Translations under genes and position numbers: made by a program
The notes under the pieces: generated by a model
The model's database searches: none
Told to the model about the DNA's origin: nothing
Seen by the model: only the letters and a program-made list of their open reading frames with translations
Assembly (NCBI GenBank): GCA_945910425.1
Contig: CAMDYM010000008.1
Coordinates: 1-48,617 of the forward strand
Length of the DNA: 48,617 bases
Source: an uncultured Candidatus Melainabacteria bacterium
Lineage (GTDB): Bacteria; Cyanobacteriota; Vampirovibrionia; Gastranaerophilales; Gastranaerophilaceae
Reading direction: 5' to 3'
Shown here: piece after piece, positions 6,419 to 14,514 of the stretch
How positions within the stretch are numbered: position 1 is the stretch's first letter
Layout: each line of letters begins with the position of its first letter

Positions 6419-8713
6419 ATGTTTAATTTGTTTTTTAGAAGAGAGAAAGTAAATACTGTAGCTAAGGATGTTGAACTTAATAAGGTTTATGAAGCCTTAA
6501 AAAAGGCATATCCGTTTGAAAATATTTCTGAAATGAGAAAGAAATACCTTTCAATGCATATTCAAAAGTTCGGATATTTAACATATCCTTACCAAAAGGC
6601 GCTTGATGAGTTGACAAACGAAGAAACGCTTTTTGCGCTTGAAGAAAAGTGGAAACAAAATAATGTTTTTAAAGATGGTAAGTTCCATTTTAAAAATAAT
6701 CAGGTAAGTCCTTTAGCCAGAAATCAGGAGAAAAATTCCGATTGGTTTAAAAAAGAAGGGCATAATATAAAACTCATTAATCTTGCAGCCTTAGGAAACG
6801 GAAATAAATCTCCTGAAACAGGTAAATTCTTTGACTGGTTAAAACAGTTATTGATTCTTCCGACAGGTAATTTTAATAATAAGATATACAATACAACAAT
6901 ATATTTAATACCGTTTCACCCGAGAGAATTTGGCTGCGCGTATCTTCCAAAAAGCAATGAGGTAAGTTCAAAACTTAATGATACCCATATTGAAGAACTT
7001 ACAGGCATGGATGTAAAAAAACAGGTTCAAACATTTATTGAAATGGCACAACTTGCGGGACACCCTGTAATTTATGATATACTGCCTCAAACAGGAAGAT
7101 TTTCTAAATTCGTTCTGGCAAACCCTCAGGTTGCAAGGTGGTATGATATAACAGAGCTTCAAAGACAATTAATTGCAAAAGTTGATGAAGTTGCTGAATT
7201 TTTATCAAAAGATAATGACCAGGATGATATCCAGATAGTTAAAGATATTTATGTTCAACGACTTCAAGGTAATTCAGGTGATTTAAGCCCTGCTTTTCAG
7301 GAACTTTATAACAATTTTGAAGGAATAATGTCTGAGCATAAAAAACAGTTCTCAAATACCATGCTTTCAAGAGCCTATCAGACAAAAATTCATAAGCGTG
7401 CAAAAGAAGTTGTAGCACGTGTTCATGAATTTAAAAATGATAAGAAAAAACCAGAAGAAAAAGATATAACAAAACAAATAGATGCAATTCAGGCTTTAAT
7501 GGAAGAAGGTTTGTGGCCGGCACCCGGCGGGGCATGGTGTTCTGCGGGAGTTCCCGTTTATGATGGGATGAGCGAATGCGGCGGATATCCGATGTTTAAA
7601 CATTACGATTATAAGGGAGATGACGTAACTTCTTTTGCTAATCTTGACTGCCAAACTCCTTATTATTTTGTTAACCTTGAAAACGGCAGGTTTAATGATG
7701 ATGTAATTGAATTGTTTATTGATAGTATGAAACAATTACAGCAGGATTATAACTTTGACGGATTTAGAATTGACCACATTGACCACGTTGTGGATGAAGT
7801 GTCTGAAAGAAACGGTGTTCCGATTAGTTACAGGGCGCCAAGAGTCGTATTAAATAAATTAAACTCAACTATGAAGAAAAAATTTCCGTATTTTGCAACT
7901 TTAGCAGAATACATGCTTTGGGATAACTTTTATAAAGAATATCATCAGGATATGAAATTTGACCTTTTGTGGGGTAATGATATTGTGTCGCAGTTTGATA
8001 AAACCCCTGAAAAAATCATGGATGATAATCAGTATCTTGCCTCTTATAACATTAAGTTTAAAAAAGGAAACATGCTTTCTATATTGAAAACTTACAACAA
8101 TCAAGACGGCGAGTTTCACTGTATAGACCAATATCCTGCTCAGTTAGGAGAAAACGGAGCTTTATATAAATGGGCAAAATATAAGCTTCTTCCGGGGGGT
8201 AAATACGCACAGCGTCCGATGTTGTATGTAGACGGAGATGAAAGCTTTACCCAAGGCGGTACAGAATATACAATAGGTGAAGAAGTTGCAATGAAACGTT
8301 CTTGTAACGAGGATTTTTATAACAAGTTTGACGCGATAGACAGATTTGTAAAATGTAATAATATAATTTCGCAAGGTGAAGCGCAGATTATAGTAGAAGA
8401 TGAAGACGGATTCTGCGCATGGTTAATCACAAGAGAACCTTTGCGAAAAGCATATCTTGTGGTGTCAAATTACAAAAATCCGACCGAAAAGGTTACAAAA
8501 ACAGCGCCGACAGGTGAATGTTACAGAGAAATTGTCGAAGGATCTACTATATTTGATAAAGAAATCTATATACCGAGCGATTATAATCTGAAAAACGAAT
8601 ATATATTGGAAGATAAAGATTATCAGCCTCAAGAAGTCGAAAATACTGACAGTATTCATTTTGAAAAACTTGAACCCGGAGAATTCAGAATTTTTGAACT
8701 CGAACGTGGTTAG
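6419..8713 (+). CDS. GH13-like (alpha-amylase superfamily) enzyme, divergent
   Basis: 764 residues, no signal peptide, so cytoplasmic. GH13 region II is clear: FDGFRIDHIDHV (about residue 445-456), with the R, nucleophile-position D and H. LAEYMLW near 494 fits region III with the acid/base Glu. Region I appears as VIYDILPQTG (about 216-225), without the usual DxVxNH. Region IV (hxxxHD) is not clear; the nearest candidate is FHCIDQYPAQ near 565. The middle holds WCSAGVPVYDG and GGYPMF, and the C-terminus looks like an all-beta domain. It probably acts on alpha-glucans or glucosides, but altered regions I and IV mean the substrate, or even activity, is uncertain. ATG 6419 follows AGGGAGA. No neighbouring sugar-metabolism genes. 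Confidence 0.7.
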   Translation: MFNLFFRREKVNTVAKDVELNKVYEALKKAYPFENISEMRKKYLSMHIQKFGYLTYPYQKALDELTNEETLFALEEKWKQNNVFKDGKFHFKNNQVSPLARNQEKNSDWFKKEGHNIKLINLAALGNGNKSPETGKFFDWLKQLLILPTGNFNNKIYNTTIYLIPFHPREFGCAYLPKSNEVSSKLNDTHIEELTGMDVKKQVQTFIEMAQLAGHPVIYDILPQTGRFSKFVLANPQVARWYDITELQRQLIAKVDEVAEFLSKDNDQDDIQIVKDIYVQRLQGNSGDLSPAFQELYNNFEGIMSEHKKQFSNTMLSRAYQTKIHKRAKEVVARVHEFKNDKKKPEEKDITKQIDAIQALMEEGLWPAPGGAWCSAGVPVYDGMSECGGYPMFKHYDYKGDDVTSFANLDCQTPYYFVNLENGRFNDDVIELFIDSMKQLQQDYNFDGFRIDHIDHVVDEVSERNGVPISYRAPRVVLNKLNSTMKKKFPYFATLAEYMLWDNFYKEYHQDMKFDLLWGNDIVSQFDKTPEKIMDDNQYLASYNIKFKKGNMLSILKTYNNQDGEFHCIDQYPAQLGENGALYKWAKYKLLPGGKYAQRPMLYVDGDESFTQGGTEYTIGEEVAMKRSCNEDFYNKFDAIDRFVKCNNIISQGEAQIIVEDEDGFCAWLITREPLRKAYLVVSNYKNPTEKVTKTAPTGECYREIVEGSTIFDKEIYIPSDYNLKNEYILEDKDYQPQEVENTDSIHFEKLEPGEFRIFELERG

Positions 8714-8923
8714 GGGTAAATATTATGTACCGCTGAAACTTGTTGTACTGTCATTACGAGGAGGACGAAGTCCGACGTAGTAATCACATTAATATTCAAT
8801 GTAATACAAAATAATAAGTACCTAAATTTATTGAAAGACATTGGCATAATGAGATTGCGACGCTCATTTCATTCGCTCGCAATGACAATACAAAATAAGT
8901 CAACAACTGAAATATTTACCCCC
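8713..8923. repeat. MITE-like repeat, copy R2 (complete ends)
   Basis: The most complete copy. Left end GGGGTAAATATT at 8713 and right end AATATTTACCCCC at 8911-8923 are inverted. Next inwards come CTGTCATTACGAG and CTCGCAATGACA, also inverted, then TAATCACATTA / TAATGAGATT. The core 8756-8862 matches the reverse complement of 9494-9600 with only two mismatches in 107 bp. The first G of the left end is also the last base of the GH13-gene stop codon TAG. No open reading frame. Confidence 0.85.
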
Positions 8924-8942
8924 GTAGTAATCCCATTCAAAA

Positions 8943-9230
8943 TTACAGTAAACTATCATATAAGTCTGTTTTATCTTTATTAAAATTTTCAATAAGTATT
9001 TCTTTTTTAGCTCTGGAATAATTTTTGATTTGTTTTTCTCTCAGGATTGCAGATTCAATACTGTCAGTTACTTCATAATATATTAATTTATCAAGATTAT
9101 AACGCTCTGTAAAACCTTTTACTAATTTGTTTTTATGCTCATAAACTCTTCTTATGATATTATTAGTAACACCAACGTACAGAGCTGTATTATATTTATT
9201 GGTTAATATATATACGTAATAGGCTTTCAC
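8943..9230 (-). CDS. GIY-YIG nuclease-domain protein
   Basis: 95 residues making a single GIY-YIG domain. YYVYILTN and ALYVGVTNNI give the two GIY-YIG motifs (YVY and YVG), followed by RRVYEHKN (catalytic Arg and Tyr/His region), then LIYYEVTDSIESAILREKQIKNYSRAKKEILIEN with the metal-binding Glu in REKQIK. This resembles the YhbQ/UPF0213 group of small nucleases that act on branched or single-stranded DNA. Start is GTG 9230; no convincing ribosome site is seen, only AGG about 8 nt away. It is enclosed by repeat copies R2 and R3/R4, the only coding sequence in the island, which hints at a link between the nuclease and the repeat's spread. Confidence 0.88.
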   Translation of the reverse strand: MKAYYVYILTNKYNTALYVGVTNNIIRRVYEHKNKLVKGFTERYNLDKLIYYEVTDSIESAILREKQIKNYSRAKKEILIENFNKDKTDLYDSLL

Positions 9231-9258
9231 AAATATAACCTAGCATGAATATAATCTA

Positions 9259-9494
9259 GGGTAAATATTTCAGTTGCTGACTTATAATTGTACTGTCATT
9301 GCGAGCGAATGGAATGAGCGTCGCAATCTCATTATAGCGATAATTTTCAAGTTATTTTGATACGTATTTCTTGTTTTATTCTGATTATTAATGAGATTAC
9401 TACGTCGCTACGCTCCTCGTAATGACAGAACAAATGACATGTCATTGCGAGGGGTGACTTTTGCAAATTATATTGTTACCGTACATTTACCCCC
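9259..9494. repeat. MITE-like repeat, copy R3
   Basis: Begins AGGGTAAATATTTCAGTTGCTGAC, continues CTGTCATTGCGAGCGAATGG...GTCGCAATCTCATTA, AT-rich centre, TAATGAGATTACTACGTCG, CTCCTCGTAATGACAG at about 9430. A right end ATTTACCCCC is found at 9485-9494, but the first part of copy R4 (TGTCATTGCGAG at 9440) lies before it, so the two copies overlap or are nested. Confidence 0.75.
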
Positions 9495-9607
9495 GTCGCA
9501 ATCTCATTATGCCAATGTTTTTCAATAAATTTAGGTACTTATTATTTTGTATTACATTGAATATTAATGAGATTACTACGTCGGACTTCGTCCTCCTCGT
9601 AATGACA
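9440..9607. repeat. MITE-like repeat, copy R4, interrupted
   Basis: TGTCATTGCGAG at 9440-9451 is interrupted by about 43 bp ending in ATTTACCCCC, then resumes at 9494 with CGTCGCAATCTCATTA and runs to CTCCTCGTAATGACAT. Bases 9494-9600 are an inverted, nearly identical copy of 8756-8862. With R2 it flanks the GIY-YIG gene as inverted repeats. The remaining 70 bp up to 9681 are AT-rich with nothing recognised. Confidence 0.75.
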
Positions 9608-9681
9608 TGGTAGGTTTATCTTAACAAAATTTTACAAATATGAAACCTAATTATAATAAGCGTTTTAGCGATTATAAAATA

Positions 9682-9711
9682 AAAAAACTAATCCTTAAGG
9701 ATTAGTTTTTT
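9682..9711. terminator. Perfect palindromic bidirectional terminator
   Basis: AAAAAA, CTAATCCTTAAGGATTAG, TTTTTT: a perfect palindrome with A- and T-runs on either side, usable in both directions. It isolates the downstream pilin gene from the repeat island. Confidence 0.75.
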
Positions 9712-9782
9712 ATGATTAATGTTATTTTACTAGTTAATTTGGGTTTATTATTCATATAAGAATCTAAAAATCATTCAAATGG

Positions 9783-9814
9783 TTGACAGATTTTAAAAAA
9801 AATAGTAATATAAT
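9783..9814 (+). promoter_or_regulatory. Sigma70-type promoter of the major pilin-like gene
   Basis: Perfect TTGACA at 9783-9788. TAATAT at 9806-9811 gives a 17-bp spacer; TATAAT at 9809-9814 gives 20 bp. The 5' leader before ATG 9869 is about 50 nt with an AAGAAAGGTG ribosome site. Confidence 0.75.
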
Positions 9815-9868
9815 TGGCATGTAAAGCGTATTATAAGTTAAACTTATTTAAAGAAAGGTGAAAAAATT

Positions 9869-10609
9869 ATGACAAAAAGATTCGGTTTTACTTTGGCAGA
9901 AGTATTGATTACTTTAGGTATCATTGGTGTTGTAGCAGCAATGACAATTCCTACATTGATTGCAAACACAAACGGCGCAAAATTCAGATCACAATTTAAG
10001 AAAACAATTTCAACATTAAACCAAGCAGGTTTGATGGCACAAGCACAGTATGACTTTGACTATGCAGGAACAACAGAAAAATGTACAGGTGTAGTAGCTA
10101 CAGATGCTGCTAAACACCCTGAATCTGCTATGTCATTCTGTGCAATCTTGAACGGTACATTAACAGGTCAAACTTACCAAGGTGCTGTTACAAATATTAA
10201 ACGTAGTAATAACGGTACATCAGAAGCTTATGCTATTAAAACAGTTTCAGCTTTAACAAAAGCAACAGCAGAAACTTATTTAGCTTATACATTAGCTGAT
10301 GGTTCAATCGTAGCATTTAATAAGGATGCTGTAGGTTGTGAACTTCCTATCGGACAACAATTAACTAAAGCATATATTTATACAACTCACCCTGAATGTT
10401 TAGGTTTTATCGACGTAAATGGTGCAACATTACCTAACAGAGAAGTATCATGTTCTGAAGCCGGTAAAGATGCTCAAGATGTTACAGTTCCATGTGCAGT
10501 TAAAAACGATGCTAACCACATGACAGATATCTTCCCTGTATTCTTCCACGATGCAACAGTAGAACCTGCTTCAGCAGCTGCTAAATATGTATTAACAACT
10601 TCTAAATAA
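9869..10609 (+). CDS. Type IV pilin-like protein, probably highly expressed (class A)
   Basis: 246 residues. Leader MTKRFG|FTLAEVLITLGIIGVVAAM: prepilin cleavage after G6, E+5, long hydrophobic helix. The mature protein is a full-length paralogue of the one at 4729, sharing NTNGAKFRSQFKKT, IDVNGATLPNREV and the C-terminal DATVEPAS segment. Cysteines occur in pairs. Codon choice is unusually uniform (ACA, GCA, GGT, TTA dominate) compared with neighbours, and the gene has a consensus promoter, a good ribosome site (AAAGAAAGGTG) and a strong GC-rich terminator: the profile of an abundant single-gene transcript. It may be a major structural pilin. Cellular partner genes are not adjacent. Confidence 0.87.
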   Translation: MTKRFGFTLAEVLITLGIIGVVAAMTIPTLIANTNGAKFRSQFKKTISTLNQAGLMAQAQYDFDYAGTTEKCTGVVATDAAKHPESAMSFCAILNGTLTGQTYQGAVTNIKRSNNGTSEAYAIKTVSALTKATAETYLAYTLADGSIVAFNKDAVGCELPIGQQLTKAYIYTTHPECLGFIDVNGATLPNREVSCSEAGKDAQDVTVPCAVKNDANHMTDIFPVFFHDATVEPASAAAKYVLTTSK

Positions 10610-10634
10610 TAGTTTAAGTTGCTAAAGTTTTTGA

Positions 10635-10673
10635 GGCGGAACAAACATTTGTTTGTTCCGCCTTTTGTATTTT
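10635..10673 (+). terminator. Intrinsic terminator of the pilin gene
   Basis: GGCGGAACAAAC (10635-10646), loop ATTT, GTTTGTTCCGCC (10651-10662), then TTTTGTATTTT. Twelve-base-pair perfect stem with a T-rich tail. Confidence 0.92.
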
Positions 10674-10675
10674 AC

Positions 10676-10767
10676 AGTAGGTTGGGGTTTCACCCCAACA
10701 TTATATTTATGATGATTTTACACTGTTGGGCTAAAAGCACAACCTACTTCAAAAAGCCCAACCTACC
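10676..10767. repeat. Intergenic inverted repeat of the GTAGGTTGGG type
   Basis: AGTAGGTTG (10676-10684) and CAACCTACT (10740-10748) are inverted ends; inside are GGGGTTTCACCCC and a second TGTTGGGC. A further GCCCAACCTAC follows at 10756-10766. No coding capacity. Similar GTAGGTTGGGC repeats are common in unrelated bacteria (recollection). Not related in sequence to the R1-R4 family, but sits directly beside a fragment of it. Confidence 0.65.
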
Positions 10768-10784
10768 GCTCAGAATGACTTCCT

Positions 10785-10862
10785 CCTCCTCGTAATGACA
10801 GAACAAAAGATATGCGTGCCAAAACATTTACCCCTTTTCCCCTACTTGATATTTACCCCCCC
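10785..10862. repeat. Truncated MITE-like copy R5 plus a second TTTACCCC block
   Basis: TCCTCCTCGTAATGACAGAACAAA and, 24 bp later, ATTTACCCC (10826-10834) reproduce the right end seen in R3. A second ATTTACCCCCCC occurs at 10851-10862. The left half is missing. Together with the preceding repeat it fills the 302-bp gap before gltX, whose own promoter was not clear. Confidence 0.65.
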
Positions 10863-10911
10863 TCGTGATATCCTTAAGTTGCTGAATATAAATAAGAAAG
10901 AAGGATATATT

Positions 10912-12375
10912 ATGTCAGAAGTAAGAGTCAGAATAGCTCCGTCACCAAGCGGTAACTTACACGTTGGTACTGCACGTACAGCTTTATTTAATTATTTATT
11001 TGCAAAGAAAAATAACGGAAAGTTTGTTCTAAGAATTGAGGATACAGATGCCGAAAGAACCTCTCAGGAATATATTGATAATATTTTTGACAGTTTAAAG
11101 GCATTAGGCTTAAACTGGGATGAAGGTCCTGATGTTGGCGGTCCGTACGGACCTTATACACAATCAGAACGTTTCGATATCTATCCGAAATACGTTCAAC
11201 AGCTTTTAGATTCAGGGTTTGCATATGAATGCTTCTGTACCCCTGAAGAACTTGAAGCCGAAAAAGCTCAGGCAACTGCTGAAAAAAGAGCTTATGTTTA
11301 TTCTAAAAAATGTGAAAATTTAACAGAAGAAGAAAAAGCAAAATTAAGAGCTGAAGGTAGAAAACCTGCAATCAGATTTAATATTGCAAAAGCTCAAAAA
11401 GCATTCCATGATTCTTCAATATTAGAGTTTGATGACCTTGTAAAAGGTAAATTACATATGGATACAAATCTTTTAGGTGACTTTGTAATCCAAAAATCTA
11501 ATGGTGCACCGACTTATAACTTTGCGGTTGTAATTGATGATGCTCTGATGAAGATTTCTCATGTAATTCGCGGAGAAGACCATATTTCAAACACTTATAA
11601 ACAAATTTTAATATTTGAAGCATTAGGGCTGGATGTTCCAAGATTTGGTCACTTAGGTATGATTTTGGCTCCAGATAGAAGCAAATTGTCAAAACGCCAT
11701 GGTGCAACAGCTGTTTCTGATTTTGTAAAACAAGGTTACTTGACAGATGCTTTGATTAACTTTGTGGCACTTTTAGGTTGGGCGCCGTCAGATGGTGAAG
11801 AAATTAAACCGGTTGAAGAAATCGCACAAGACTTTAGAATCGGCGAAATTTCCTCTTCTAATTCAATTTTTGAATACGACAAATTAAAATGGATGAACAG
11901 CCATTATATCAAAATGCTTCCTATTGAAAAATTGAAAGAAATGTTAAAACCATACTTAACTCAGTACAATTTAGACGAATTGACTGACGAACAGTATACA
12001 AAAATGGTTGAAATAACAAGAGAACCGTTGACATTGCTTTCAGATATTACAGATGCTGTTCCTTATTTCTTCGGAAAAGATGTTGAAATTCAGCCTGAAA
12101 CCCAAACAGGAACTCTTGATACCGAAACTGCTCAAGAAGTTTTGAAAGATTTTGTTGAAAGGGCAAAAGATTGGGAATGGACAGAAGAAAATCTTCACGA
12201 GGTTTTAGCTCAGTTTAGGGCTGATTGGAAAGAAAAAGGTGTTAAACCTAAGGTTACAATGTGGGCAGTCAGAGCTGCAATTACAGGAAGAACCTGCGGA
12301 GCTGATATGGTCGGAATCCTTGAAATCTTAGGAAAAGACACATCATTATACAGAGCAAATAAAGCTATTAAATAA
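10912..12375 (+). CDS. gltX: Glutamyl-tRNA synthetase
   Basis: 487 residues, the usual length for bacterial GluRS. Class I signatures: PSPSGNLHVGTART (HIGH-type) at residues 10-23 and LSKRHGA (KMSKS-type) near 260; the C-terminal anticodon-binding domain follows, including KVTMWAVRAAITG. It charges tRNA-Glu and, if non-discriminating, tRNA-Gln; which one cannot be told here. ATG 10912 has AGAAGGA 8 nt upstream and starts directly at the catalytic domain; an in-frame ATG at 10795 lies inside repeat sequence and would add 39 residues unlike the family. A strong terminator follows. Confidence 0.97.
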   Translation: MSEVRVRIAPSPSGNLHVGTARTALFNYLFAKKNNGKFVLRIEDTDAERTSQEYIDNIFDSLKALGLNWDEGPDVGGPYGPYTQSERFDIYPKYVQQLLDSGFAYECFCTPEELEAEKAQATAEKRAYVYSKKCENLTEEEKAKLRAEGRKPAIRFNIAKAQKAFHDSSILEFDDLVKGKLHMDTNLLGDFVIQKSNGAPTYNFAVVIDDALMKISHVIRGEDHISNTYKQILIFEALGLDVPRFGHLGMILAPDRSKLSKRHGATAVSDFVKQGYLTDALINFVALLGWAPSDGEEIKPVEEIAQDFRIGEISSSNSIFEYDKLKWMNSHYIKMLPIEKLKEMLKPYLTQYNLDELTDEQYTKMVEITREPLTLLSDITDAVPYFFGKDVEIQPETQTGTLDTETAQEVLKDFVERAKDWEWTEENLHEVLAQFRADWKEKGVKPKVTMWAVRAAITGRTCGADMVGILEILGKDTSLYRANKAIK

Positions 12376-12387
12376 GGAATTAATTTT

Positions 12388-12429
12388 AACAAAGGGCGGC
12401 GGGACTATTAGTTCCGCCGCCCTTTGTTT
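12388..12429. terminator. Bidirectional terminator between gltX and the GNAT-like gene
   Basis: AACAAAGGGCGGCGG pairs with CCGCCGCCCTTTGTT, 15 bp, loop about 10 nt, flanked by T/A runs. The last bases overlap the stop codon of the convergent gene. The stem closely resembles that at 17245-17287. Confidence 0.92.
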
Positions 12430-13402
12430 ACCCTTGTGTTACCTGGTTTTCTCCGAGTATAAAAACTTTCCAGTTAGCGGATTCTTCTTTTATAGGTTTA
12501 TAAAAATCTTTTACAAGTATCTGTTGTGTTTGGATAGGGTTATAGCCTTGTGATTTTAAAAATTCCCCGAAACTTTCGGAATTTTTTACATAATTTTTTT
12601 GTTTAACAAGCGGGTAGAATGCCCGTTTTTTGCCTGCAATCTCACAAAGCATTATATTTATAATCTTGTTATAATCAATTTCGTATCCGCTGTTTAGTGT
12701 CATATCTAAAATATAATTCAGATTATCGCTTGTTGTTATTGAAAAATATGCAAGAATATTTTTTTCATCTTCAATAACATAGCGCATTTTGTAAACATCT
12801 GTAAGCCCTTTAAAAAATACTTCCTGAAATTCTTTTGCATATCTTTGTAGTGAGGGTTTGTAAATATTTATAAGCTCAGAATTATACAGTTGTGCAACTT
12901 TTTTAGCATCAGAATCTTTTGCATAACGCCAGCGAAGGTCTGATTTTTCAGGGATTGGTTTTTCTATTTTCCATAAAGTTTCAGAAGCGCACTGCCTGAA
13001 TCCGCAGCCGTTTATAAAAAGATTAAACAGTTCATCATGGCACTCATCTATTATAACCGAAAACGATAATGCACCTTTTGCACCGTATTTTTGTACAACA
13101 AAATCAACAAGTTGTTTTCCGATTTCATAAAGATTTTCTTTAAAAATGAGTCTTGTTATATTAATTTTATGGGGGTTCCCGGGAGTTGTTGTAATCGTTA
13201 TTAATCCCAAAATCTCTTTTTTGTCAACAAGAATAAATGATTCTGATTTGAATTTTAAAGAAAGCGGCATCATTGCGTTTAAGAAACCGACAGGCTCTTC
13301 CATTATGGATTTTGCAAGTTTGTCGTTATCGTCGGTACACAGATAGGATACAAGTTTTTTCAGCTTTCTGTAATCAAAATACGTCAATCTTCTTATTTGC
13401 AT
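12428..13402 (-). CDS. Protein with probable tandem GNAT-like acetyltransferase folds
   Basis: 324 residues. Two halves of similar layout: residues 1-150 (start IRRLTYFDYRKLKKLV, then ESFILVDKKEILGLITI, N-acetyltransferase-like strands, ending GFRQCASETLWKI) and 157-310 (start LRWRYAKDSDAKKVAQLY, then MRYVIEDEKNILAYFSI, ending GYNPIQTQQILVK). The R..D...I..L opening and the 'G...GF' end in each half are typical of GNAT domains; the acetyl-CoA loop (R/QxxGxG/A) is not evident, so activity is unsure. Start ATG 13402 has no strong ribosome site. Transcribed away from ilvC. Role unknown. Confidence 0.5.
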   Translation of the reverse strand: MQIRRLTYFDYRKLKKLVSYLCTDDNDKLAKSIMEEPVGFLNAMMPLSLKFKSESFILVDKKEILGLITITTTPGNPHKINITRLIFKENLYEIGKQLVDFVVQKYGAKGALSFSVIIDECHDELFNLFINGCGFRQCASETLWKIEKPIPEKSDLRWRYAKDSDAKKVAQLYNSELINIYKPSLQRYAKEFQEVFFKGLTDVYKMRYVIEDEKNILAYFSITTSDNLNYILDMTLNSGYEIDYNKIINIMLCEIAGKKRAFYPLVKQKNYVKNSESFGEFLKSQGYNPIQTQQILVKDFYKPIKEESANWKVFILGENQVTQG

Positions 13403-13429
13403 ATGTACATTATAATCATTTTAATAACC

Positions 13430-13457
13430 TTGTGCAAGTCCTTCTTTGTGATAGAAT
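13430..13457 (+). promoter_or_regulatory. Candidate promoter of ilvC-yhaM
   Basis: TTGTGC (13430-13435), 16 bp, TAGAAT (13452-13457), placing the transcript start about 23 nt before ATG 13487 and including the CGAGG ribosome site. Confidence 0.55.
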
Positions 13458-13486
13458 AAAACTACAGAAGGGAATCGAGGTTGATT

Positions 13487-14512
13487 ATGGATAATTTAAA
13501 AATTTATCTTGATAAAGATATTAATCAAGATTTAATTAAGAGTAAAAAGATTGCAGTAATTGGGTTTGGCTCTCAAGGTTACGGTCAATCCATGAATTTA
13601 AGAGATTCAGGCTGTGATGTTGTTTTAGGTTTAAGACAGGGCGGTAAGTCCGATGTTAAAGCAAAAAATTACGGTTTTAAAACAATGCCGATTGAAGATG
13701 CCGTAAAATGGGCTGATATTGTTCAAATTCTGATTCCTGATGAGTTGCAGGCAAAGGTTTATGAAGAACAAATTAAGCCTAATATGCACTCTGGTCAGTA
13801 TTTGATGTTTTCTCACGGGTTTAATATTCATTACAAAAAAATTGTACCGCCGCCTGATATAAATGTTATTATGGTTGCGCCAAAAGGCCCGGGGCATACA
13901 GTAAGAAGCCAGTATGAAGAAGGAAAAGGGGTTCCGTCTTTAATTGCAGTTTATCAAGATTTTACAGGTGATTCTAAAGAGGTTTCGTTATCTTACGCCT
14001 CTGCAATCGGAGCCGGTCGCGCAGGTATTATTGAAACAACATTTAAAGAAGAAACCGAAACAGATTTGTTCGGTGAGCAGGCCGTAATTTGTGGCGGAGT
14101 TTCAGCGTTAATGAAAGCCGGTTTCGAGGTTTTGACAGAAGCAGGATATTCTCCTCACATGGCTTATTTTGAAGTTCTTCATGAAATGAAACTTATTATT
14201 GACCTTGTAAATCAAGGCGGTTTGGCAGATATGAGATATTCAATCTCTAATACCGCAGAATACGGTGATATGACCCGCGGACCTAAAGTTATTGGTGAAG
14301 CTTCCAAAAATGCGATGAGAGAAATCTTAAAAGATATTCAATCAGGCAAGTTTGCCGATGAATTTACAACAGAGATGGCAACAGGATGTAAAAATTTCAA
14401 CCGTTTGCGTGAAGAAAATGCCTCTCACCCAATCGAAAAAACAGGTGAAGAAATTCGTTCATCTTTTGTTTGGGGGCAGGAAGACAAGATTATAAATAAG
14501 GATAGGAATTAA
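13487..14512 (+). CDS. ilvC: Ketol-acid reductoisomerase (class I)
   Basis: 341 residues, matching the short class I KARI. It converts acetolactate or acetohydroxybutyrate to dihydroxy acids with NAD(P)H and Mg2+ in valine, leucine and isoleucine synthesis. The Rossmann motif [11 protein letters not shown] is at about residue 23-33; metal-binding residues lie in ETDLFGEQ (D and E) and later Glu residues of the knotted C-terminal domain; [10 protein letters not shown] is present. The start is ATG 13487, with CGAGG 6 nt upstream; an in-frame TTG at 13481 would abut the ribosome site. No other ilv or leu gene is nearby. The yhaM-like gene starts 2 nt after its stop. Confidence 0.96.
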   Translation: MDNLKIYLDKDINQDLIKSKKIAVIGFGSQGYGQSMNLRDSGCDVVLGLRQGGKSDVKAKNYGFKTMPIEDAVKWADIVQILIPDELQAKVYEEQIKPNMHSGQYLMFSHGFNIHYKKIVPPPDINVIMVAPKGPGHTVRSQYEEGKGVPSLIAVYQDFTGDSKEVSLSYASAIGAGRAGIIETTFKEETETDLFGEQAVICGGVSALMKAGFEVLTEAGYSPHMAYFEVLHEMKLIIDLVNQGGLADMRYSISNTAEYGDMTRGPKVIGEASKNAMREILKDIQSGKFADEFTTEMATGCKNFNRLREENASHPIEKTGEEIRSSFVWGQEDKIINKDRN

Positions 14513-14514
14513 TT

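Noticed and set aside
8713-9607. CRISPR-like array
   Set aside because: Repeat copies are inverted, of variable spacing and much longer than CRISPR repeats; no cas genes.
10795-10911. Longer gltX start at 10795
   Set aside because: The extra 39 codons run through repeat fragment R5; ATG 10912 has a ribosome site and matches the family's N-terminus.
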